Assembly: GCF_001425865.1 (NCBI RefSeq)
Contig: NZ_LMDS01000004.1
Span: forward strand, 1,187,589 to 1,251,588
From: Rhizobacter sp. Root404
GTDB taxonomy: Bacteria > Pseudomonadota > Gammaproteobacteria > Burkholderiales > Burkholderiaceae_C
Length of the DNA: 64,000 nucleotides
Direction: 5' to 3'
Of this stretch, positions 35,066 to 42,608 are shown in pieces; within the stretch, counting starts at the first letter, position 1, and every line of letters begins with the position of its first letter. Below the pieces are notes generated by a model. That model ran no database searches, was not told where the DNA came from, and saw nothing but the letters and a program-made list of their open reading frames with translations. Made by a program: the position numbers and the translations under genes.

Positions 35066-35917
35066 TTAGCGGGCCCGCGCTCGTGTGATACCTCGAATAG
35101 TTCCCAAGATTCCCTGCGGCAAGAAGACTGTGACGAAGATCAGAATCAGTCCATTCATCGCGAGTCGAAATCCTTCAAAGGAACGCAGGAGCTCAGGCAG
35201 GATAGTGATGGTCAAGGCACCGACGATCGGCGCGAGCGGGGAGGTGATACCGCCCAATACAGCCATTGTCAGAATTTCGACCCCGCGCTCGAAACCGAAC
35301 TCCTGCGGTCCAATGAAAAACGTGAGGTGCGCGTTGAGGGCGCCGGCGAGACCGGCGATGGCGGCACCGATGACGAAGGCGACCAGCTTGTGACCAACCA
35401 CATTGACCCCCATCAAGCCACTCGCGACTTCGTCTTGCTGAATGCTGGCAAACGCACGGCCAACACGCGACGTCGCCAGGCGCCGAAGAGCAAACACAGT
35501 GACCGCTAGGCCGAGAGCAACGTGCCACCACTGCGTTAATGCTGGAATGCCGTTCAGTCCGAGCGCACCTCCGGTGATGCTCTCGGCGTTGATGATGCAG
35601 ACTCGCACCACTTCACCGAACGCCAACGTAGCCATAGCTAGATAGACCCCGGACAGCTTTAGCGTGGGCCGCCCCATCACAAGAGCCACTAGCGCTGGCG
35701 CCAGCACACCGAGGGCAACAGAAGCCGGAAACGGCGCGCCGAAGCGCATGGTCGAATAGGCCGACACGTATGCCCCGATGCCCATGAATGCAGCATTGGC
35801 CATAGCTAGCATCCCGCAACTCAAGGTCACGTAGATGGACAAGGCGAGCAGTGCATTGGTACCGATAGCTAGGATCAGGTTGCTGTATATCGCCCAGAAA
35901 TTGCTTAGTTGGTCCAT
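35066..35917 (-). CDS. livM: Branched-chain amino acid/amide ABC permease LivM
   Basis: 283 residues with about nine membrane segments. LivM marks: LSCGMLAMANAAFMGIGAYV, LALGVLAPALVALVMG-type segments, GLNGIP, and the EAA-like loop with SRVGRAFASIQQDEVASGLMGVNV. It forms the channel with LivH. It lies 3 nt after livH and 4 nt before livG, so all are co-transcribed. Confidence 0.92.
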   Translation of the reverse strand: MDQLSNFWAIYSNLILAIGTNALLALSIYVTLSCGMLAMANAAFMGIGAYVSAYSTMRFGAPFPASVALGVLAPALVALVMGRPTLKLSGVYLAMATLAFGEVVRVCIINAESITGGALGLNGIPALTQWWHVALGLAVTVFALRRLATSRVGRAFASIQQDEVASGLMGVNVVGHKLVAFVIGAAIAGLAGALNAHLTFFIGPQEFGFERGVEILTMAVLGGITSPLAPIVGALTITILPELLRSFEGFRLAMNGLILIFVTVFLPQGILGTIRGITRARAR

Positions 35918-35920
35918 GGC

Positions 35921-36802
35921 TTAGGCCTTGCGTTCCTGCATGCTGCCGAATAGACCGCTCGGTCGCACCAGCAGGACAAGGAACAGAAGCCCATAGGCGA
36001 CTGCGTCTCTTGCGGAAGAACCAACGAAGACAACGGCTCCCGTTTCGGCAATACCAAGGCAGAGCCCGGCAAGCATTGCGCCGCGGATGTCGCCAAGCCC
36101 ACCAAGAATAATCACCGCGATGCCCTTATGCAGCATCGCTTGCCCCATTAAGGGGAAGATCGCGTTCGAGTGCAGCGCAATGAGCACCCCGGCCGCTCCT
36201 CCCAACGCGCCAGCGAGGAACGACGTGTTCCGAAAAACTGCTTCGACGTTGATGCCGATTAGGTGGCTGGCCTTTGGCGATTCCGCGACAGCACGCAACG
36301 CGCGACCGAACGCCAAGTAGCGGATGACTATCCACAGTGTGGCCATCAACAAAAACGAAGAGAAAATGATGACAAGCTCGAGCGCTGTCACAGTAATTTC
36401 ACCCACTTGCAGCGTCTTGTCGGCTAGATCATTGAGGGGGAAGCGCCGGTTCTCAGCGCCGAAGAGCCCTTGCAAAATGCTCGTCGTCGTGATTCCTACT
36501 CCGATGGTGGCAATCATCGGCATCAAGTGCGGCGCATTGCGGTTGCGCAGTACTCGAAGGATGGTGGCGTCCACCAGCGCACCGGCAACGCCACTGGCTA
36601 AGATGCCCAGACACGCGCCGAAGACGATCCCAAGGTGAGCTCTGGAAGTGACTTCCAGCGCTACAAACGCGCCGAGTGCGAAAAGAGCGCCTTGCGCAAG
36701 GTTGATCACGCCCAAAACCCCAAAAACTAAGGTGAACCCCAACGCAAAAAGCGCATAAATGCAGCCTAGAGATAGAGCGTTGAAGGCCTGTTGAATAAGC
36801 AT
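35921..36802 (-). CDS. livH: Branched-chain amino acid/amide ABC permease LivH
   Basis: 293 residues with about eight membrane segments. Family marks: GCIYALFALGFTLVFGVLGV, NLAQGALFALGAFV and the EAA-like loop AFGRALRAVAESPKASHLIG, followed by GGLGDIRGAMLAGL. It pairs with LivM. The gene follows livJ after 94 nt, which is enough for a hairpin, but no strong one was seen. Confidence 0.92.
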   Translation of the reverse strand: MLIQQAFNALSLGCIYALFALGFTLVFGVLGVINLAQGALFALGAFVALEVTSRAHLGIVFGACLGILASGVAGALVDATILRVLRNRNAPHLMPMIATIGVGITTTSILQGLFGAENRRFPLNDLADKTLQVGEITVTALELVIIFSSFLLMATLWIVIRYLAFGRALRAVAESPKASHLIGINVEAVFRNTSFLAGALGGAAGVLIALHSNAIFPLMGQAMLHKGIAVIILGGLGDIRGAMLAGLCLGIAETGAVVFVGSSARDAVAYGLLFLVLLVRPSGLFGSMQERKA

Positions 36803-36896
36803 TTTTGGCTTTCGAGCCGAGGCAGCGCCTTGCAGCGGCCAAGATTGGGCGAGCGTGTGCCGCGACGCTGGGTCGCGGCACAGCGATGGACGGTGC

Positions 36897-38051
36897 TCAG
36901 TTCTGCAGAACGAAGCGGCCCTGACGGGTCACGCTGACAATAGCGCGTTGCTCCGCGTCGAACCCGGCAGGCTTTCCAGCTCTATCGAAAGCCTGTTTAA
37001 ATTTAAACGCCCCTGTTGCGCCCTTCCACGTCACAGCGGGCAGAGCGTTGCGGATGGCAACACGATCCACTGCAACAGTGCCCGAGAAATTTACCTTCTT
37101 CGCTGCCTCACAGACAATGAAGAGCGCGTCGTAAGCTTGAGCTGCGAATTGGTCGGGCGCGTTACCACCAAACTTCTTCTTGTACTTGGCGATGAACTGT
37201 TTGTTCTCTTCGCTCGCGTTTTCGAAAGACCAAGGGCTGCCCACCCACAGGTTTTCCGCCTTCTCGTTGGCGAGCTCGAAGATCTTGACCGAGTTCATCC
37301 CGTTCCCGCCAATGAACGGCACGTTAATCCCGAGCTGACGGGCCTGCACCATGATGGGCGCGCCCTCTGCAATCAGAGCGGACAACACAATGGCATCGGG
37401 CTTTGTGGCGGCAATCTTGGTCAACTGAGCCTTGAAGTCAACATCGCCCTTCGCGAACGTTTCCGTTGTCGTGACCGGTACTTTGAGATCGTCCAGGGCC
37501 TTCTTGAAGTTGTCGTAACCGCTCTTGGTCAGAACGTCGTCACTTCCATAGAACACGGCCACCTTCTTGAGTCCGACTTTTTGAGCCGCAACACGAATGG
37601 TCTCGGGAAGCACGTCGGCTTCCGTCACTGCGTTGCGAAAGATGAAGTCGCCAGTTGCGGTGATGCCGTCGGCGGTGGTAGACGTTCCAAAAGCAACGAC
37701 TCGCGACGCCTGAGCAATTGCATCTGCCGCTACTGCTACATTCGAAAACGTCGGGCCGAAGATGGCGAGAACGTTGTCCTGAAAAATCAGCTTCTTGAAG
37801 GTGTTGATGCCTTCTTCCTTCTTACCTTGATCGTCGTCGATGACGGCGACGATCTTGTTACCTTTGACCCCCCCAGCGCTATTGATTTCCTCGACGGCCA
37901 GCTCGAAGCCGTTCCGAATCGATGCTCCGTATTGGGCGCCGGGTCCCGTCAAGGATGCCGCCAAGCCGAACTTCAGATCCGCCGCTGAGGCCGAGCCAAC
38001 AGCGACGGTCAAGCCCGCCGTAAACACGGCCAAGCGCAAATAATTCTTCAT
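36897..38051 (-). CDS. livJ: Branched-chain amino acid/amide periplasmic binding protein LivJ-like
   Basis: 384 residues from ATG 38051, with GGAGAC at a good distance and a signal peptide ending in GSASA. The mature part is a type I periplasmic binding protein: LKFGLAASLTGPGAQYG, NGFELAVEEINSAGGVKGNK and VIDDDQGKKEE, then the AVAADAIAQASRVVAFGTST hinge. The ligand may be a branched-chain amino acid, an amide or an aromatic acid; this class is often recruited for aromatic compounds. It is the first gene of the livJHMGF cluster. Confidence 0.88.
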   Translation of the reverse strand: MKNYLRLAVFTAGLTVAVGSASAADLKFGLAASLTGPGAQYGASIRNGFELAVEEINSAGGVKGNKIVAVIDDDQGKKEEGINTFKKLIFQDNVLAIFGPTFSNVAVAADAIAQASRVVAFGTSTTADGITATGDFIFRNAVTEADVLPETIRVAAQKVGLKKVAVFYGSDDVLTKSGYDNFKKALDDLKVPVTTTETFAKGDVDFKAQLTKIAATKPDAIVLSALIAEGAPIMVQARQLGINVPFIGGNGMNSVKIFELANEKAENLWVGSPWSFENASEENKQFIAKYKKKFGGNAPDQFAAQAYDALFIVCEAAKKVNFSGTVAVDRVAIRNALPAVTWKGATGAFKFKQAFDRAGKPAGFDAEQRAIVSVTRQGRFVLQN

Positions 38052-38357
38052 ACTGTCTCCTAATAGTCTGGATGCTCGCGCCCGCGCTCGGGCCGGCCCA
38101 CTCAGTGCGAGTGATGACCGCTTGGCTGAGTTATTCACCTAGCCAGGCGCGACGAATCGTAGAGTGGCGGGCGGCTTTGAGGAAATACGGATTGGCGTCA
38201 GCCCATCTGTTTTTCCGATGACGCGGCCACGCATCAATTCAACCGATCAACCAGATTTGTGAGTTGGCGTCTCCGACGTTGCGAGGCAAACTTCTGCCTC
38301 TGCACCGCCCGCCGGTAGCGAGTGCGAGGGTTGCGACACCTGCGGAAGTGCTGGACT
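38052..38357. other. Divergent promoter region between livJ and the GNAT-GST gene
   Basis: About 300 nt. No clear palindrome or strong promoter was picked out by eye; both flanking genes must start from here. Confidence 0.4.
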
Positions 38358-39410
38358 ATGGAATACACGATCGCGCTAAGTGACATCGCAGAAGAGTCTG
38401 CTCGCCAGTCAATCTTGAAACCGCTTGCTGAATGCAACAACAGTCGGGCGGGGCCGAGCGGTTCCAGGCCGTTAGTCATCGAGATCAGAAACAAAAACGG
38501 AAGCGTTCTAGGCGGTTTCTGGGGAACCACTGCCTATGGGTGGCTGTTCGCACAGTGGCTGGTCGTTCCGGAACCTTTGCGCGGCACCGGTCTTGGCAGA
38601 ACCATGATGGAGCTTGCGGAAAGAGGGTCGATTGAGCGTGGCTGCGTAGCGGCATGGCTCGACACCTTTGAATTTCAGGCCGGCGGTTTTTACGAGAAGC
38701 TGGGCTATGTCGATTCGCTGCCAATGGCTGACCGAGGGTCCGTGTCAACCATTGGGCTGCTCGCAGTTCAACAATCAGGGCTCGACATGTTGCTTTACGG
38801 TAGTACAGATTCCGGGCATTCCTACAAAGTGCGCTCTTTTCTGCTGCTTGCAGATTGGCCGCACGACTACCGCTGGATCGATCTGACCGCCTCGCGGCAG
38901 GAACGTCCCAAGGCTTTTGTGCTTGCCAGCAAGTTTGGTGAAGTTCCTGTCCTCATTGATGAGAGTTACACCTTCTGTCAATCAAACGCCATCCTTCTAT
39001 ACCTGGCCCAGCGGACAGGCTTGTTCGCAGGAGAGGTGGACGAGTGGCAAGGCGTTCAGGAATGGCTGTTTTGGGAAACCAACAGAGTAGGCTTTAGCGT
39101 GCCGAACTTGCGATTCGCACTTCGGTGGTCAAAGCAGCCGCCGGAGGTCCTGGCATTCCTGAGGGCACGTGCCATCGCAGATCTGTCTACTCTGGACGCC
39201 TTCTTGTCTGAGCAGATGTTCCTGCTCCCGTCGGGTCCCACCATTGCGGATATCAGTTGTTCGGCGTACCTGTTCTGGTTGAAGGACGCGGACCTAGACG
39301 AATCTGCTTTTCCGAATGTGCAACGATGGTTGGCCGACATTCGCGGCCTGCCGCACTGGACTCACCCAGACGTTGCGATGCTTTCGGGCGGTCTAGCCAA
39401 GGGCAATTAG
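38358..39410 (+). CDS. GNAT acetyltransferase-glutathione S-transferase fusion
   Basis: 350 residues from ATG 38358. Residues about 1-130 form a GNAT domain with the acetyl-CoA loop LVVPEPLRGTGLGRTMM and FYEKLGYVDSLP. Residues about 144-350 form a glutathione transferase: the thioredoxin-like start LDMLLYGSTDSGHSYKV, the cis-Pro loop GEVPVLID and the Glu/Ser pair CQSNAIL (Gln in place of the usual Glu), then a helical C-terminal domain. The frame is continuous across the joint, with no stop. The GNAT part lacks its usual last strand, so an old fusion by loss of a stop is likely. Substrates unknown. Confidence 0.82.
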   Translation: MEYTIALSDIAEESARQSILKPLAECNNSRAGPSGSRPLVIEIRNKNGSVLGGFWGTTAYGWLFAQWLVVPEPLRGTGLGRTMMELAERGSIERGCVAAWLDTFEFQAGGFYEKLGYVDSLPMADRGSVSTIGLLAVQQSGLDMLLYGSTDSGHSYKVRSFLLLADWPHDYRWIDLTASRQERPKAFVLASKFGEVPVLIDESYTFCQSNAILLYLAQRTGLFAGEVDEWQGVQEWLFWETNRVGFSVPNLRFALRWSKQPPEVLAFLRARAIADLSTLDAFLSEQMFLLPSGPTIADISCSAYLFWLKDADLDESAFPNVQRWLADIRGLPHWTHPDVAMLSGGLAKGN

Positions 39411-39489
39411 CAGCGCCGAGGGGATCCACAACTCCGCAGAGTTTCTCTCGCGTAGCCTCTATTCCACGTGGGCGCAATAAAGGAGGTCT

Positions 39490-40377
39490 TTACCTTGGAC
39501 GGTCAGTCCTGACTTCCATGGCCTTCAAGACCCCGACCATATCGAGTTGTCCCAGGCCACCCTCCAGTGCCTCGCTGAATAGATCGTTGCAGTCGTCCAT
39601 CACTCGGGTTGCTATCGCGGCAGAACGAGCCGCTTCCACTATCAAGCGACTGTTCTTTTGCACGTCGACAATGGACGCCTGCACCGAGAAATCTTGACCG
39701 ATGAGCTTGGCCAACTTCATCTTCGAGACGGCGCTGGCCATCGGCCCGGCGTCCAGGATCTCCCCGAATTTCTCCAAGTCAAGCCCATTTCTTTCGGCGA
39801 AATGGAAAGACTCGCACAGTCCCGTCACCATCGTGATCAAGAAAAGGTTTACGGAGAGCTTCATAAGGAGCGCCGATGGAACGGCTCCGCAAACGATCGC
39901 TTGCTTGCACATGGGCTTGAGGAGCAGAGCCACTTCGTCAACCGCTGGTGTGTTGCCAGCGAGCATCGCGACCAGTTGACCGGCCTCGGCAGGCGCTCGT
40001 GATCCTGACACTGGAGCTTCAACGTACTGGCCGCCACACTCCCTGATTGCTTCGTCAAGGCCTGCCGAGTATTCAGGCGAGGTCGTACCCATGTTGACGA
40101 CGATTCGCCCACGAACCATTTCTGCGAACTCGACCTCCCCGCGTTGCAGAACCTCATCCATCGCTTCACTGTTTGCGAGCATCAAGATGACCACGCGACA
40201 AGCCTTGAATACGTCGCCAGGGCTCCTCAGGATCTCGACCAACGGACTTTCAAGGAGCCGAGCTCTCTCGCTTGAGCGGTTCCATACCGCTAAACGAGCT
40301 CCTGATCGTGCAAGATTCTTGGCCATGGGCAGGCCCATGACCCCCGTTCCAATGAAGCCCAATTTGTCTGTTGTCAC
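39490..40377 (-). CDS. 3-hydroxyisobutyrate dehydrogenase-family oxidoreductase
   Basis: 295 residues from a GTG at 40377. The NAD(P)-binding GFIGTGVMGLPMAKNL opens the protein. The substrate motif EAPVSGSRAPAEAGQL and the catalytic Lys in LLMKLSVNLFL follow, with a helical C-terminal domain. This is the beta-hydroxyacid dehydrogenase family (HIBADH, tartronate semialdehyde reductase, GLYR). Substrate not assignable. It stands alone and converges on the GNAT-GST gene. Confidence 0.88.
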   Translation of the reverse strand: MTTDKLGFIGTGVMGLPMAKNLARSGARLAVWNRSSERARLLESPLVEILRSPGDVFKACRVVILMLANSEAMDEVLQRGEVEFAEMVRGRIVVNMGTTSPEYSAGLDEAIRECGGQYVEAPVSGSRAPAEAGQLVAMLAGNTPAVDEVALLLKPMCKQAIVCGAVPSALLMKLSVNLFLITMVTGLCESFHFAERNGLDLEKFGEILDAGPMASAVSKMKLAKLIGQDFSVQASIVDVQKNSRLIVEAARSAAIATRVMDDCNDLFSEALEGGLGQLDMVGVLKAMEVRTDRPR

Positions 40378-40752
40378 TGTGCGAGTCCGATCCTGATCTT
40401 GACTTACCGGGGTCTCTAGGACACCGCTGAGCGAGTATCCGGAACGGCCAGTCCGGTGTCACATGTAAAGATTTCACGTAAGTGCTCAGAGGGGCGGCGG
40501 TTAGCTTCTCTGGGCAACTGAACGCCTATCCATTAGAACGTCCGGGCCAGCTCACCTTGAACGGCCGATCGGAGACGCTCCGCCTGCTATTTACCGAACC
40601 AGTTAGGTGGCTGGCGCCTTCGCCGCAGGCAAAAGAGTTGCTGCGGTAATGAGCTTCGTCTTATCTCTCACACTGTTTGCTTTGAGCTGTGCACAAGATG
40701 AACGTTCGCCGGAGGAAAAAATTCCGCCGGCATGCCCGCCGTCGTTAGACCC
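40378..40752. other. Intergenic region with an imperfect hairpin
   Basis: About 375 nt without a gene. GCCGGAGG (40708-40715) and CCGCCGGC (40724-40731) pair at 7 of 8 positions around AAAAAATT; it lies just downstream of the small cupin and could help end its transcript. Confidence 0.4.
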
Positions 40753-41082
40753 TCACCGGAGAGGGTTGGAGTCGCAGTCGATGATGACCAGCGTCCCTTG
40801 GCTCCTATGTGCAACTCCATGCGGAACGCCCGCAGGAACGACGTAGACCTCTCCGGCCGAAACCTGCAGCGCCTTGCCTTTAAAGGTCAGGTTCATCACT
40901 CCGTCGATTACTAGAAACGCTTCCGAGGAAAGTGCCAGGAGATCGACCTTGCTAATCGCCTTAAATCCTGCCCCAATGAGCCGCGAAAGGGCTTTCGACG
41001 CCCCCTCCCCTTCGCCAAATTTGCTCGATGCCGTGATCGGCAGCTGAGTGATCGTCTCTGACCTGGACTTTGCCGGACACAC
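40753..41082 (-). CDS. Degenerate cupin-domain protein
   Basis: Up to 109 residues from a GTG at 41082 without a clear ribosome-binding site. The second cupin motif is intact (GEVYVVPAGVPHGVAH). The first motif, which should hold His-x-His and Glu before the turn, reads SKVDLLALSSEAFLVIDG, so two or three metal ligands are gone. The N-terminus does not look like a cupin strand. Either the gene is decaying or the protein is a metal-free cupin. It follows the MarR gene and may be the last gene of that operon. Confidence 0.45.
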   Translation of the reverse strand: MCPAKSRSETITQLPITASSKFGEGEGASKALSRLIGAGFKAISKVDLLALSSEAFLVIDGVMNLTFKGKALQVSAGEVYVVPAGVPHGVAHRSQGTLVIIDCDSNPLR

Positions 41083-41129
41083 TGAGGGAGCCCGGCACCG
41101 CGCGGAAGGCCCTTTCGGCCAACCGCAAC

Positions 41130-41648
41130 TCAAAATCCTCGTTCGATTTCCGTTGCTCGCGAGCCCACTGGGCAATCCGGGCCATCGCAAACGCTGTGAT
41201 CGCAGAAGCGGCATACATTTCGTGCGAAGGCGCGATCAACTACCGCGTTCCCCAGTACCTTATCGAGCAACCCCGCCATGATGACCCGCTCCTTCTGCGA
41301 GAGCGCTCCCAGGAGGCTGTCACACGCCTTTAGACGCTCCCTTTGAAGCCTATCGGCTTCTAGGCAGCCCTCGGTCGAGAGACACAGATCCACCTCGCGG
41401 CCCTCTCTTTCGGAGCGATCTACGAGTCCGCGTTCCACTAAACGGTCGACGGCTCTGGAGCATGCAGGCTGCGAAAGCCCGATCACCTTAGCCAGCTCCA
41501 CCACGCCAACTGGTGCCCAGTGTCGTAACCAAAGCAAGACGGCGACGTTCGTTCTTGAATGGTCTTCGGACGTAGATTCCAATGCACGGTCGACAACCGC
41601 CCACAGAGCCCCGAGCTTGTTTGCGGCTAGGCTGTCGAAGTTATTCAC
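41130..41648 (-). CDS. MarR-family regulator with C-terminal Cys cluster
   Basis: 172 residues from a GTG at 41648 that overlaps the upstream hexapeptide-repeat gene by 8 nt. The winged helix is clear: VGVVELAKVIGLSQPACSRA, VDRLVERGLVDRSEREGREV. The tail CRFCDHSVCDGPDCPVG holds four Cys and one His, a likely metal or redox sensor seen in some MarR proteins. It probably binds the perfect palindrome upstream of the operon (42273-42286). Confidence 0.88.
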   Translation of the reverse strand: MNNFDSLAANKLGALWAVVDRALESTSEDHSRTNVAVLLWLRHWAPVGVVELAKVIGLSQPACSRAVDRLVERGLVDRSEREGREVDLCLSTEGCLEADRLQRERLKACDSLLGALSQKERVIMAGLLDKVLGNAVVDRAFARNVCRFCDHSVCDGPDCPVGSRATEIERGF

Positions 41649-42255
41649 TGCGCACGGGGCTCTCGTCTGCGCGCATTCGGCAGAGCGCCGAGGAATATCG
41701 CTCCATCAATGTCTTCATAACCGGGGAGCCATCTGCCGGACGCTTGATATTAAAAACGTATCCAGAGAAGTCCAGCGTCTGTTGGATCGCCCAGATCCCA
41801 TCGTGATCCGAAGTCGGCAAGATTTTTGCTGGCGTACCCACCGCCACCCATCCGATCGGGACCATACTGCCCGGCTCCAAGGTGGTTCTGAGATGCACGA
41901 GGCCATTGATTCGGACCTGGCTGTTTCTTCCAATCACAGCGCCGTTGAAAACCGTTCCACCCGTGGCAATGAAGACCTCGTCTTCAATGGTGCAGCCCAC
42001 CAAATAGGCACGTGGGCCAACCAAAACGTGGTTCCCTAAGCGAAGCGGCTGGTTCGGCACACCGCGCAGCACAGCTGTATCCATGATTACGCAGTGCTGA
42101 CCGATATGAATCGAGCCTCCTTCGGCGGCGATGACAACACCGTGGCCGATGGAAGTGTTGGGCCCGATATGCACATCACCGGAGATGACGGCAGTCGGCG
42201 CAACGCGAGCGCTTGGATCGATGATGGGAGACAGCGAACGGGTCTTCAAAAGCAT
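41641..42255 (-). CDS. Left-handed beta-helix protein (gamma-carbonic-anhydrase-like)
   Basis: 204 residues. Hexapeptide repeats run through residues 10-130 (SARVAPTAVISGDVHIGPNT, SIGHGVVIAAEGGSIHIGQH and so on), forming a left-handed beta-helix. The pattern and length match gamma-carbonic anhydrase/YrdA/PaaY-like proteins. The His ligands expected for metal are only partly visible (GHG, QHC), so enzymatic activity is uncertain. It is the first gene of a MarR operon. Ribosome-binding site GGAG lies before ATG 42255. Confidence 0.83.
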   Translation of the reverse strand: MLLKTRSLSPIIDPSARVAPTAVISGDVHIGPNTSIGHGVVIAAEGGSIHIGQHCVIMDTAVLRGVPNQPLRLGNHVLVGPRAYLVGCTIEDEVFIATGGTVFNGAVIGRNSQVRINGLVHLRTTLEPGSMVPIGWVAVGTPAKILPTSDHDGIWAIQQTLDFSGYVFNIKRPADGSPVMKTLMERYSSALCRMRADESPVRSE

Positions 42256-42272
42256 GTGTTACTCCATATGCA

Positions 42273-42315
42273 TGATGCATGCATCAATGTTATCTGGAGA
42301 GCGGTGCGATTGCAA
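42273..42315 (-). promoter_or_regulatory. Promoter and perfect operator of the MarR operon
   Basis: On the minus strand TTGCAA (42315-42310), 17 nt, then TAACAT (42292-42287) form a good -35/-10 pair. Directly after the -10 box lies the perfect 14-nt palindrome TGATGCATGCATCA (42286-42273), where RNA polymerase would start. This position suits repression by the MarR protein of the same operon. Confidence 0.65.
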
Positions 42316-42608
42316 CTTCGACTTCTCTCGTTCCCGCCCAGAGAGCAAGCCCCCTCCTAGGATCCATGCGCACCAAAGTTGCCATGCCAGCCCCAAGAGT
42401 ATGAGTTCGACGGGTCGCCGATTGCGACTTGCCTAAGGCCGTCACACGCGGCCATCCCGACAGTGCCAATCAGAGGCTCGGAAGCACTCCATATCCGGTC
42501 GGCACCCACGCCGGCGAACGCTGCCGCTCGACCCACAGAAGAACCACCTGCATGAAGTTCATCCAGCAAGCTGGCGCCCGGCGGTGTGTGCGAGCCAACT
42601 GCCGTTTT
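42316..42608. other. Region upstream of the MarR operon, possible remnant
   Basis: A short minus frame (42357-42569) translates to MLDELHAGGSSVGRAAAF, then GDPSNSYSWGWHGNFGAHGS, which looks somewhat like a protein end but matches no family I know. It may be a gene fragment. Confidence 0.3.

Noticed and set aside
40708..40731. Intrinsic terminator for the small cupin
   Set aside because: The hairpin has a mismatch, its T-run lies in the loop rather than after the stem, and it is therefore not a proper terminator.
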